From NCBI RefSeq assembly GCF_000310245.1, contig NC_020505.1, positions 1,150,001-1,214,000 of the forward strand: a stretch of 64,000 nt of DNA. The letters are read 5' to 3'. Made by a program: the position numbers and the translations under genes. Below, one piece after another: positions 1 to 8,800 of this stretch. Each line of letters opens with the position of its first letter. Position 1 is the stretch's first letter. The notes under the pieces were generated by a model, which was not told where the DNA came from, did no database searches, and worked only from the letters and a program-made list of their open reading frames with translations. The DNA comes from Candidatus Sulfuricurvum sp. RIFRC-1. Lineage in GTDB: Bacteria > Campylobacterota > Campylobacteria > Campylobacterales > Sulfurimonadaceae.

Positions 1-1
1 G

Positions 2-556
2 ATACATAAATTGTACCTCACGATTGCCAGAGAGGCGATTCTTTCTGCTTTTGAAAATTCGCAGATTGATACCAATGCCCTTCTTCATGCTTATCCCGAT
101 CTGGCACAGCCGTGTGCAACCTTTGTGACTCTGACCCACAACGGTAAACTACGGGGGTGTATCGGCTCTTTAATCGCACACAGACCTCTCGTGGAGGATT
201 TAATCTCTAATGCAAAATCTGCGGCCTTTCGTGATCCGAGATTTGCACCGCTGAGTCCTGAAGAATTTTCTGAAATTCGTATTGAAGTTTCTCTTTTAAC
301 GCCGCCACAGCTTGTCGAGTACAGTTCTAAAAGCGAATTAAAAGGTTTGATTCACCCCGATATTGATGGTGTTATTCTACGTCATGGAAATCATCAAGCG
401 ACTTTTTTGCCGCAAGTATGGGAGGATTTGAGTGATTTCGATAGTTTTTTTGATCATCTTGGGATGAAAGCGGGTCTCGGATCCGATCCCCTCTCTCATC
501 ACCCTGAGATTTATATTTATCAAGTCCAAAAATTTGAGGAAGAACCCCATGAATAA
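2..556 (+). CDS. amrA: AmmeMemoRadiSam system protein A (AMMECR1 family), 5' end probably outside window
   Basis: AMMECR1-domain protein, the A component of the poorly understood AmmeMemoRadiSam set (AMMECR1 + MEMO1-like + radical SAM protein). The domain fills nearly the whole chain; the family hallmark LRGCIGS lies about 36 codons after a possible TTG at 11, followed by the conserved run around AAFRDPRFAPL. The reading frame is still open at the left edge (codons at 2, 5 and 8 are sense), so the true start may lie upstream and TTG at 11 is only the first visible candidate. It overlaps the B-component gene by 8 nt, showing that they are co-transcribed. The radical SAM partner is not in the window and may lie just to the left. 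Biochemical role unknown. Confidence 0.85.
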   Translation: MHKLYLTIAREAILSAFENSQIDTNALLHAYPDLAQPCATFVTLTHNGKLRGCIGSLIAHRPLVEDLISNAKSAAFRDPRFAPLSPEEFSEIRIEVSLLTPPQLVEYSSKSELKGLIHPDIDGVILRHGNHQATFLPQVWEDLSDFDSFFDHLGMKAGLGSDPLSHHPEIYIYQVQKFEEEPHE

Positions 557-1349
557 AAGAAAAATGAGCGTTGCAGGGAGTTTTTATCCCGAATCGTCCA
601 TCGAAATTACCACAATGATCGATTATTTTAACACGATACTCGAATCTCATCCCGATGTTGCGGCACGTTTTGATGCTTTACATGGCAATGCGGTTATCGT
701 TCCCCATGCAGGGTGGGTCTACTCAGGGTTCACGGCGAATATCGCCTTCCGAATTCTAAGCCATTCTCTTCCTAAAACCATCATCGTTATAGGACCGTCT
801 CATAAAGTCGGTTTTGAGGGAGTTAGTATCGCAGATAGTGAGTTCTATCAAACGCCGCTGGGAGAGTTAGAGATCGATACGGCTTTAGTCGAAGAACTCA
901 AAAAACAATTCGCACTCACGACATTCGAGACAGCGCATCATGAACACAGCACCGAAGTTCAGATGCCGTTTATTAAACACTATATGGACAATGTAAAAGT
1001 GGTGGAACTGGTCTATGCCCACGCTGATCCGCTGCAAATCTCCCCTATCATCGATTATCTGTTGAATCAGCCCGATACCGCCGTCGTTATCAGCACCGAT
1101 CTAAGTCACTATTATTCGTTGGATGAAGCGAAAGAACTCGATTTGATCTGTTTGGAAGCGATTCGACATGAGAACAGTACGATGCTCCATCAAGGATGCG
1201 AAGCGTGCGGAAAAATCGGCGTAGAAGCGATGCTGGATGTGGCGAATAAACGTACTATGGAAGCGATATTGCTCGATTATCGCACCAGTGCCGATGCGAG
1301 TGGAGATAGCTCCCGCGTGGTGGGATATGCGAGTGCGTTGTTTAGATAG
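549..1349 (+). CDS. amrB: AmmeMemoRadiSam system protein B (MEMO1-like)
   Basis: MEMO1-family protein of about 266 aa, distantly related to extradiol dioxygenases. Visible conserved stretches are VPHAGWVYSG (residues 51-60), IGPSHKVGF, EHSTEVQMPFI and STDLSHYY, which carry the histidines that form the metal or substrate pocket in human MEMO1. I start it at ATG 549 rather than TTG 534, because GAGGA sits 8 nt before the ATG. It overlaps the AMMECR1 gene by 8 nt and ends 3 nt from the convergent polyamine gene. Function in bacteria is unknown; the fixed pairing with AMMECR1 and a radical SAM enzyme suggests a modification pathway, which is inference. Confidence 0.88.
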   Translation: MNKRKMSVAGSFYPESSIEITTMIDYFNTILESHPDVAARFDALHGNAVIVPHAGWVYSGFTANIAFRILSHSLPKTIIVIGPSHKVGFEGVSIADSEFYQTPLGELEIDTALVEELKKQFALTTFETAHHEHSTEVQMPFIKHYMDNVKVVELVYAHADPLQISPIIDYLLNQPDTAVVISTDLSHYYSLDEAKELDLICLEAIRHENSTMLHQGCEACGKIGVEAMLDVANKRTMEAILLDYRTSADASGDSSRVVGYASALFR

Positions 1350-1352
1350 ACG

Positions 1353-2537
1353 TTATACGTCCATCTCGATAACATTCCAAGGAAGTCCTTGGGTGTTCAT
1401 CTCATCCATGAAGAAATCAGGGTCGAGTTGTTCCATGTTGAATACACCAGTACCGCTCCATTTGCCCTCAACCATCAGTTTTGCACCGATAACGGCAGGG
1501 ACACCCGTAGTATACGAGACACCTTGGGATTTAACTTCGGCGTAGCACTCTTCGTGGTCTTTGATCTGATAGATGTAGATTTTACGTTTTTTGCCGTCTT
1601 TGAGACCTTCAGCTACGATACCGATATTGGTTTTGCCTTTGGTGCGAGGACCGAGTGACGCCGGATCAGGGAGCAATGTTTTTAGAAATTCCATAGGGAC
1701 AATTTTCATCCCTTGATGTTCTACCGGCTCAATTCCCAACATTCCGACGTTCTCTAAACATTTCATGTGGGTAAGGTAGCTTTGACCGAACGTCATAAAG
1801 AAACGGATACGTTTAAGTCCTTTGATGTGCTTGACGAGTGATTCCATCTCTTCGTGGTAGAGAAGATAACTGTCTTTTGGTCCCACTTCAGGATAATCCC
1901 ATACTTGCATGATTTCCATCGGTGCGGTTTCAATCCACTCACCATTTTCCCAATAGCGACCTTTTGCACTCACTTCGCGGAGGTTGATCTCAGGGTTGAA
2001 ATTGGTTGCGAAAGCATAGCCGTGATCTCCCGCATTACAGTCAAGGATATCGATGGTGTGAATCTCATCAAAATAGTGTTTTTGAGCATAGGCGCAGAAT
2101 ACGTTGGTCGCACCCGGATCAAATCCGCTGCCGAGTAATCCCATAATGCCCGCTTCTTTGAATGCTGCGTCTCTCTCCCATTGGAGTTTGTATTCGAATT
2201 TCGCCTCATCTGGGTGTTCGTAGTTTGCGGTATCGAGATAAGGGGTTTTTGTCGCGATACACGCATCCATGATTGTGAGGTCTTGGTACGGTAACGCTAC
2301 ATTGATCAAAATATCAGGTGAATATTTTTGGATTAATGCGATAACTTCATCGGTATTATCCGCATCTACGGTTGTGATTTCGATTGCACCTTCTGGAAGT
2401 TCGCTTTTAATCTCTTCACAACGTCCGATACTGCGGCTCGCTAAAATGATACGATCAAAAATTTGGTTGTTCATGACACATTTATGTGCCACTACGCGCC
2501 CTACTCCACCGGCGCCGATAATAAGTGCTGTTGCCAC
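1353..2537 (-). CDS. Carboxynorspermidine/carboxyspermidine synthase (dehydrogenase)
   Basis: Saccharopine-dehydrogenase-like oxidoreductase of 394 aa. In Campylobacter and Vibrio this family reductively condenses aspartate semialdehyde with a diamine to carboxyspermidine or carboxynorspermidine, the alternative route to spermidine. The N-terminal Rossmann fold shows GAGGVG at residues 8-13; GSGFDPGATNVF near 135 and the C-terminal SYTTGVPAVIGAKL segment are typical of the bacterial CANSDH branch rather than fungal saccharopine dehydrogenase. The start is GTG with AGGGG 7 nt upstream. The decarboxylase partner is not in the window. Which product is made cannot be read from sequence. Saccharopine dehydrogenase proper is the main alternative name. 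Confidence 0.85.
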   Translation of the reverse strand: MATALIIGAGGVGRVVAHKCVMNNQIFDRIILASRSIGRCEEIKSELPEGAIEITTVDADNTDEVIALIQKYSPDILINVALPYQDLTIMDACIATKTPYLDTANYEHPDEAKFEYKLQWERDAAFKEAGIMGLLGSGFDPGATNVFCAYAQKHYFDEIHTIDILDCNAGDHGYAFATNFNPEINLREVSAKGRYWENGEWIETAPMEIMQVWDYPEVGPKDSYLLYHEEMESLVKHIKGLKRIRFFMTFGQSYLTHMKCLENVGMLGIEPVEHQGMKIVPMEFLKTLLPDPASLGPRTKGKTNIGIVAEGLKDGKKRKIYIYQIKDHEECYAEVKSQGVSYTTGVPAVIGAKLMVEGKWSGTGVFNMEQLDPDFFMDEMNTQGLPWNVIEMDV

Positions 2538-2566
2538 GGCATATCCCCTGATTTAAAATTATGGAA

Positions 2567-2572
2567 ATTATA
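2567..2572 (-). promoter_or_regulatory. -10 hexamer of the polyamine dehydrogenase gene
   Basis: TATAAT on the minus strand, about 30 nt upstream of the GTG start. There is no good -35 box at 16-18 nt, which is usual in Campylobacterota. Confidence 0.4.
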
Positions 2573-2595
2573 GGTTAAAGTCTCTTACAAAAACG

Positions 2596-2964
2596 TTACA
2601 GACAAAATGCGTAATAGAGAGTAAGCCCCCAAATAAACGCCAGCATTCCAAGAGAGAGAAATACCAAGGCGGCTCCCGCATCTTTTGCCCGTTTTGCCAG
2701 TTCATGGTGATCAAAAGTGACCAGATCAACCGTTCTCTCAACAGCACTGTTGATCATTTCCGCCATCAGAGGGATAAACAGTGAAACCGCCAAAATAGCA
2801 CTTTGCAAAAAGGTGATAGGTAATACCCACGCTGTAATCATCCCCGCAACAAAGAGGAGGATCTGCAAACGAAACGATTTTTCGTTTTGACTCACTTCCA
2901 GCAGACCGTTCAAGGCATATCGGGTATTTTTAAATAGTGTATAACGAGGTTTATTGAGCGCCAT
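2596..2964 (-). CDS. dgkA: Diacylglycerol kinase
   Basis: Small integral membrane kinase of 122 aa that phosphorylates diacylglycerol to phosphatidate, recycling lipid headgroup by-products. The signature EMINSAVERTVDLV followed by HELAKRAKDAGAALVFLSL matches the conserved active-site region of the DgkA family, and three hydrophobic segments lie near residues 35-55, 57-77 and 97-118. Length is normal. Its start shares one base with the stop of the upstream DUF695-RraB gene (TAATG), so the two are translationally coupled. Confidence 0.93.
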   Translation of the reverse strand: MALNKPRYTLFKNTRYALNGLLEVSQNEKSFRLQILLFVAGMITAWVLPITFLQSAILAVSLFIPLMAEMINSAVERTVDLVTFDHHELAKRAKDAGAALVFLSLGMLAFIWGLTLYYAFCL

Positions 2965-3680
2965 TATTGTTTCTCACCCAACACCGTGCTCCAACCCTCA
3001 TAAATGCCATGTTCTTGGATGGCTGATTCATAGAGTGATGTCGTTGTCTCTTCGATGATTTCAGGATTGATCGCTTCGGTTTTAACGAGAACCACACCGT
3101 AGCCGTAATCGCTTTCGTCATCATTGACATACTCTTTTGCTTCATAGCCGTGTGAAGAGAGCTGAGATACAGCCCGTTCCATTGACGTTTTGGTTTGGAA
3201 AAAGAGATAGTGTTCAACTTCTCTAACAATATTCAAATCATCCCCTGCTTCGAGTAATGCGTCAATCGTATGACGGTTTTGAATGCTGAGCAACCCATAC
3301 GCATCAGGATAGAGATTGTCGCTGTACATCTCCCATTTACTGTCTCTGGAAGAACCGCGTTCATAGACATACCCGCCGTGATTGTTCATTACTTCGGAAC
3401 TGATGTTTTCAAACCGTTTGGATTGAGGTGCATAAAAATAAAATTCTGCCCATCCCTCTTTCATTACTCTGCCGGCAAATACCGCGTCTACGGATGTATT
3501 TAAAGCTGTGATTAAATCATTGGTAAAAGATTCTAAACTTTCCGTAACGGTATCTGCTTTTACAAAAAGCCATAAAAGCCAGGGACGTTCTTCTTGGGGT
3601 GATTCTTCGATGAGGTCCAATTCTACATCACAGCGATACGGTATATTTTCATCATCGAAAAGTTCATAAAATTCTACCAT
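2964..3680 (-). CDS. DUF695 and RraB-like domain protein
   Basis: Soluble acidic protein of 238 aa. Residues 1-125 resemble DUF695 (an aromatic-rich alpha/beta domain). Residues 133-236 resemble the RraB fold, with the family pattern of LLEAGDDL, REVEHYLFF, GYEAKEY and a C-terminal IYEGWSTV. In Gammaproteobacteria RraB binds and inhibits RNase E. As far as is known Campylobacterota use RNase Y and RNase J and lack RNase E, so the target here must differ. It is the first gene of a two-gene unit with dgkA. There is no membrane segment or signal peptide. The domain assignment is by eye and the function is unknown. Confidence 0.75.
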   Translation of the reverse strand: MVEFYELFDDENIPYRCDVELDLIEESPQEERPWLLWLFVKADTVTESLESFTNDLITALNTSVDAVFAGRVMKEGWAEFYFYAPQSKRFENISSEVMNNHGGYVYERGSSRDSKWEMYSDNLYPDAYGLLSIQNRHTIDALLEAGDDLNIVREVEHYLFFQTKTSMERAVSQLSSHGYEAKEYVNDDESDYGYGVVLVKTEAINPEIIEETTTSLYESAIQEHGIYEGWSTVLGEKQ

Positions 3681-3746
3681 TGACTAAAACCCTTATTTTT
3701 TTGCCATTATAAAGTCTTTTAGATAAATTGGACAAATAGAAGAAAA

Positions 3747-3761
3747 ATGAACTTAATTCAT
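3747..3761. promoter_or_regulatory. Palindrome overlapping the RND operon promoter, candidate TetR operator
   Basis: Perfect 5-bp inverted arms ATGAA and TTCAT around a CTTAA centre. It overlaps the predicted -35 box of the efflux operon. Size and position suit a TetR-family operator; the TetR gene lies at the far end of the pump operon on the opposite strand. Confidence 0.4.
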
Positions 3762-3785
3762 ATTTAAAGATCTTCCCTTTATACT
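3757..3785 (+). promoter_or_regulatory. Promoter of the RND efflux operon
   Basis: TTCATA, a 17-nt spacer, then TATACT at 3780-3785. A transcript starting near 3792 would have a leader of about 30 nt ending in AAGGA before GTG 3821, and would leave almost no leader for the earlier TTG at 3803. Confidence 0.5.
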
Positions 3786-3820
3786 TCTCTCTTTTAAGGA
3801 CATTGAAACAAGGAATTATC

Positions 3821-5044
3821 GTGCGAATCATCTATTTGCTCATGGCATCCTATGCACTTCACGCACAAACTACACTTCCCTCTTTGATCGATTCAGCACA
3901 GAATAATGAGCGGATAGAGAGTTATCAACAGCAATCTAGCGCAGCTAAGTTAGGCTACGAATCGGCAAAATATGCCTATTTTCCTCGGTTAGACGGCTTT
4001 GGAACGGCTTCATTTGTCGATCGAACCGGCGGTTTTGATGCAAAGCAAAGTTACAGTGCAGGTGTAAAAGGGGAATTTATCGTCTTTGACGGGTTCAAAC
4101 GTGAAAATCTCCTCGACCAAAACAAGGCACTTGAAAATGCGGCAAAACACAATCTTGACGGTGCTAAAAAAGAGATTTCACTCACGGTAATCAAACAATA
4201 TTATGAATTTCAAAATACGATGGATGAAATACAAACATTGAACACGATGCGAGATCAACTCGAAGCACAAATGGTCCGTTTAGAAAAATTTCAATCGGCT
4301 GGACTTGTTAGTGAAGATGCGTTGATGAGAATGCGATCAGAAGTATCCGATGTACATTTTAAAATTGAAAACTTGAATTACCAAGCCGATCGCCAAAAAG
4401 CCGATTTGGAAACGATAAGCAATCAAAAAATTACGGATTTGAGTGAATCGAATGTTTTAGCGCCTAAAGAGATTAAGATCCAAGAACTCGATAAAATCAA
4501 TGCCCTGAAATATTCGCGAGATGCAAAAATGCATGAAGCGCAAATGCGCGATGCTCAAAATCTCCCTACCATTAAGCTCGAAGATCAGTACACGTTTAAC
4601 GATTATTATAAAGATCCGATTGCTCAAATGCGTGTCGATCAACAAAATAAATTGATTGCCTCACTCAGTATGAACTTAATCGATTTTTCTTCTGCCTCGC
4701 TATCAAAACAAGCTTTAGTGGCTCAAGCGCAGGCACAAAGCAGCGAATTGTTGTACGCTACGAAAGAGGCAAATCAAAACCGTCTTTTGGCGACACGTTA
4801 CATTGAACGGTCCCGTGTATTAATTGATGCCTCACAAAAAACGTTAGAAGCTTCTACCAAAACGTTTGATGCGGTAAAAAAGAAATATGAAGCCCGCATC
4901 GTCGATTATGTTACCTATCTCGATGCACTCCATGTCTTATCTGATTCGACCAATCAGCTTAATCGTGCGTTGCGCACACTAAATTATGCCCATGCAGCCT
5001 ATTATTATTACGCTGGATATGACCCTAAGGAATTTGTACAATGA
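3821..5044 (+). CDS. TolC-family outer membrane efflux channel
   Basis: Outer membrane factor of about 407 aa that forms the exit duct of a tripartite RND pump. A short signal peptide (MRIIYLLMASYALHAQ) is followed by two OEP repeats rich in long amphipathic helices with heptad patterns near residues 95-210 and 285-390. I start at GTG 3821 because AAGGA ends 6 nt upstream; TTG 3803 would put its AAGGA only 2 nt away. Its stop overlaps the adaptor gene by 4 nt (ATGA). The order channel-adaptor-pump is common in Campylobacterota. Substrate is unknown. Confidence 0.88.
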   Translation: MRIIYLLMASYALHAQTTLPSLIDSAQNNERIESYQQQSSAAKLGYESAKYAYFPRLDGFGTASFVDRTGGFDAKQSYSAGVKGEFIVFDGFKRENLLDQNKALENAAKHNLDGAKKEISLTVIKQYYEFQNTMDEIQTLNTMRDQLEAQMVRLEKFQSAGLVSEDALMRMRSEVSDVHFKIENLNYQADRQKADLETISNQKITDLSESNVLAPKEIKIQELDKINALKYSRDAKMHEAQMRDAQNLPTIKLEDQYTFNDYYKDPIAQMRVDQQNKLIASLSMNLIDFSSASLSKQALVAQAQAQSSELLYATKEANQNRLLATRYIERSRVLIDASQKTLEASTKTFDAVKKKYEARIVDYVTYLDALHVLSDSTNQLNRALRTLNYAHAAYYYYAGYDPKEFVQ

Positions 5045-5787
5045 TTAAAATACTATTGTTATCAATACTGTTAACCCTCTCGTTATTAGGAGAAGAGGTA
5101 TATGCTACATTTGATGTGTTTGCACGTAAAGAGGCCAATTTGAATCTTGCAACGTCAGGAATCGTAAAAAGGCTAAATGTTGATGTCGGAAGCCATGTCA
5201 AAAAAGGCTCCGTTTTGCTGGAAATCGATAACGACGATTTAATTGCCGGTATCGATCTGGCCAAAGAGAGACTTAAAAAGGCTAAAATCGAAGAGCAGTT
5301 TGCCCGTCAAACCTATGATCGTTACCGTCAAGTCGAAAGTGTTATCGAAGCGGAACTGATGGATCAACACACCCTCGCCTACCAAAAAGCCTCTGCCGCA
5401 TCTTCAGAAGCAAAAGCTTCTTTACGATATCAAGAGACTCTGCTAGAAAAAACCCGACTTCGTGCACCGTTTAGCGGTATCATCGCCAGTCGCAATATCG
5501 AACTCGGAGACAGTGTCGTCGGCGCATCAGCCCTCTTTCATCTTATCAGTTCACCGGACGTAAAGCTTATGTTGAATTTCGATGAGAAATACCTCCACTC
5601 TATTAAAATCGGCTCCAAAGTTCGTTACCGTATTGATGGTCAGAAGGGAGAGAGAATGGGATCTATTTCAAAAATCTATCCTTCGGTCAATGCAAAAAAT
5701 CGAAAAGCAACGGCGGAAGTACTCACCTCTAACATCGCTCCGGGGCTTTTTGGCGAAGCGTATATATTATTTGAGAACGCCAAATGA
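5041..5787 (+). CDS. RND efflux periplasmic adaptor (membrane fusion protein)
   Basis: Adaptor of 248 aa linking the inner membrane pump to the TolC-like channel. An uncleaved or cleaved N-terminal hydrophobic segment (residues 1-17) is followed by a lipoyl half-motif VDVGSHVKKGSVLLEID (near 40-60), a short helical hairpin, the second half RAPFSGIIASRNIELGDSV (near 140-160), and a beta-barrel domain. It is much shorter than AcrA or MexA (about 380-400 aa), with a reduced hairpin and a small membrane-proximal domain. Its TGA overlaps the ATG of a possible 22-codon frame. Confidence 0.88.
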   Translation: MIKILLLSILLTLSLLGEEVYATFDVFARKEANLNLATSGIVKRLNVDVGSHVKKGSVLLEIDNDDLIAGIDLAKERLKKAKIEEQFARQTYDRYRQVESVIEAELMDQHTLAYQKASAASSEAKASLRYQETLLEKTRLRAPFSGIIASRNIELGDSVVGASALFHLISSPDVKLMLNFDEKYLHSIKIGSKVRYRIDGQKGERMGSISKIYPSVNAKNRKATAEVLTSNIAPGLFGEAYILFENAK

Positions 5788-5852
5788 GTAAACCCCATTT
5801 GGCCACGCTAGCCGCTATGGCACTAAAGCTTGCCCATTTTGGGCAGAATTAG
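5784..5852 (+). CDS. Possible 22-codon reading frame between adaptor and pump genes
   Basis: An ATG overlapping the adaptor stop (ATGA) opens a 22-codon frame that reads MSKPHLATLAAMALKLAHFG plus QN, ending in TAG at 5850-5852. The last bases of that stop form the first bases of the AGGAAAG ribosome site for the pump gene. So it fills the gap exactly and would couple translation across it. It could be a small membrane-active or leader peptide, or it could simply be a spacer holding an RNA hairpin. No family is recognised. Confidence 0.35.
   Translation: MSKPHLATLAAMALKLAHFGQN
5831..5845 (+). other. RNA hairpin ahead of the RND pump gene
   Basis: Perfect inverted repeat TGCCCA-TTT-TGGGCA, 6-bp stem and 3-nt loop, ending 6 nt before the pump ribosome site. 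There is no T run, so it is unlikely to be a full terminator. It could protect or partly attenuate the message between adaptor and pump. Confidence 0.45.
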
Positions 5853-5861
5853 GAAAGTATC

Positions 5862-8800
5862 ATGTATAAATTTGCCATTAATCGCCCTATCACCACCTTG
5901 ATGCTCGTGATGACATTGGTAGTTTTCGGGATGATATCATTTCGATCTATGCCGGTCGCATTGTTTCCTAATATCGATTTCCCGATCGTAACGATTCAAA
6001 CCGCTTACCCCGGTGCCGATCCTGAGAGTGTCGAGTCCAAAGTAACCGACAAGATCGAAGAAGCGGTCTCCGGTGTGGATGGAATCGATAAACTTATTTC
6101 CACCAGTTATGAGGGCTTAAGCGTTGTTACGGTGCAGTTTGAGCTGACCAAAGATATCGAAGAAGCGGCCAACGATGTACGCGATAAGATCGGAACGCTT
6201 AATCTCGATGCCGAGGTAGAATCTCCATCCGTACAAAAAGTGAGCGCATCCGGTGCCGCTTCCATCAAACTTTTTATCAGTACCAAAACCGGTGACCCGA
6301 TAGCATTGATGCGCTTTGCCGATGAGCAGATCAAGCCGAAGTTACAACGAATCCAAGGGGTTGCTAAAATTGATATCGTCGGGTATCGAGATCGTGAAAT
6401 CCGGATATTTACCGATCCTTTTTTACTGAATAAATACGCTATCTCCTCTGATACTCTTCAATCGCGTATCACGGCAGAAAATGTTCGTGCCGGGGGTGGG
6501 AAACTTATCTCCAATTCAAACGAATTTATCCTTAAAACGCGTGCCGACGCCTCTTCGATTGAGCAACTGAAATCCATTGTCATCACTCCCGGTGTACGGT
6601 TGAGTGATATTGCGCGTGTCGAAGACGGGCTTAAAGACGTCAAAAGCTACTCTTCCTTCAACGGGCATGAGGGGGTTTTGCTGGAAGTGCAAAAAATCGC
6701 AGGAACCAATGATTTGGAGGTGATCTCCGGGGTAAAAAAGACGATCCCTTCCCTCAAAGCTCTTGCCGGAAATTCGTATGATTTAGAACTGGTAGAAGAC
6801 CAATCCCAAAAGATTCTCATCAACATCGAAAATGTCAAGTTTGACCTAATTTACGGTTCAATCTTGGCGGTACTGATCGTTTTTTTCTTTTTACGCAATC
6901 TAACCGCTACAATCATTTCCGCACTTGCGATCCCGACTTCTATCATAGGGACATTTGCCATGATCGATGTGCTGGGATATGATCTCAATCGTCTCACTCT
7001 CATCGGTTTGACTCTGGCGATAGGGATATTTATTGATGATGCCATTGTCGTTATCGAAAACATCTCCAAAAAAATAGAGCACGGGATGGAACCGCTGGAG
7101 GCTTCATTCGCAGGGGTAAAAGAGATCTCTTTTTCTATTTTGGCGATCTCTTCCATGCTCTTAGCGGTATTTGTACCGGTAGCGTTTATGGGTGGTATTG
7201 TCGGTAAATTTTTCAACTCGTTTGCTATGACCGTTGCCTCTGGGGTGCTAATCTCTTATTTCGTAGCAATCATGTTTATTCCAACTGTCGGTGCGCGGTT
7301 ATTAAGCGGTGGTGAGAGTAAATTTTGGCAAAAAACAGAGCCGATATTTCTAAAACTCGACCTCTTTTACCGCGCTATTCTCACACGCTTGCTCCGATTT
7401 AAATGGATAACGGTCATTGGTGTTTTGGCGGTATTGATTTTTTCATTCTCTCTTGCGGGAAAAGTTGGCGGAACCTTTGTACCGATGGAAGATATGTCCG
7501 AAATGCGGGTGATGATCAAGGCCCCTGTCGGAATTTCACTCGAAGCGATGAAAAAAGAGATAGCTCCCATGGTTAAGACCATGCAAGAAGACAAACGGAT
7601 CGAAACGCTCGTCCTCTCGATCGGATACAACGCCGCTGAGGAGGCGCATAAAGCGATGATTTATGCGAAACTCTTACCGGTAGGCCAACGCGAAGGGCTT
7701 GAATCGCTTATCCAGTCGTATCGTGAGAAATTCCAATCGTATACTCATTTTACGATAAGTGTCGAAGATGTCCCTCCTATCGATACGGGAGAGAGCAATG
7801 CTCCGATTCAGGTCGTATTAACAGGACCGGATTTAAAAACACTGGAGAGCAAATCGCTAGCACTGGTGAAATTGCTTAAAGATTCGGACGGTGTGATCGA
7901 TATCGATACCGATTTTGAACCGGGGAAACCTGAAGTACGTATCGGTGTTAATCGTGAAAGTGCCCAGCGTTTAGGTATTTCAGCTCAGGAAATTGCTCGT
8001 GCGATCGGATCAACCTATTCGAGTGACAGCGCTATATCGAATTTTGAACAAAACGGCCGTCAGTTTGACATCACTCTCCGTACGGGTGATGAATACCGTT
8101 CGTTAATGAAAGACCTTAAAAAGATGCAGATTCAAACCGCATCGGGTGAACAGGTAATGCTCGATGGTTTGGTTACGCTGGAGACGACAGAAGGAGCTGC
8201 ATCAATCAACCGCTTTGATAGGGAACGTAAAATTTTGGTAACGGCAAACCTTAATGGAGCACCGCTCGATTCTATTGTCAGTATGATCGATGAAAAGCTT
8301 CCCCCTATCTTAGGCGAGGGGTATCAATACCGTTATACGGGTGATATCGAACGGATGCAGGAGACGGCAGAAGCATTCGGATTTACCGTCTTGCTTGCTG
8401 TGGTACTCATCTATTTGATCCTTGCGGCACTTTATGAATCGTTAATACAGCCGTTTATTATTATGGTAGCAATGCCGCTCAGTTTTACCGGAGTCATTTT
8501 GGCCCTGTTCCTCACCGGTAATCCCTTTAGTATTTTCGTAATGATCGGGATTATCCTCCTTATGGGTATGGTGGGCAAAAATGCCATATTGGTGGTGGAT
8601 TTTGCAAATAATGCCATCAAAGAGGGAAAAAATGTCGATGAAGCCCTCCTCGAAGCAGGAGAAAAACGTCTTCGCCCTATTTTGATGACGACGTTTGCGA
8701 TGATTTTTGCCATGCTTCCGCTGGCTCTCGGCGGTGGTGCCGGACATGAGAGCAACGCACCGATGGCGATCGCGGTCATAGGAGGGTTAATCAGCTCAAC

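Noticed and set aside
1351-1363. Small hairpin GACGT-TAT-ACGTC between convergent amrB and polyamine genes
   Set aside because: 5-bp stem overlapping a stop codon and no T run; not enough for a terminator call.
6851-7216. Long antisense frames inside the RND pump and other genes (for example 8432-8869, 15896-16318)
   Set aside because: They mirror the codon structure of well-identified genes on the other strand, lack ribosome sites and show no recognisable domains.
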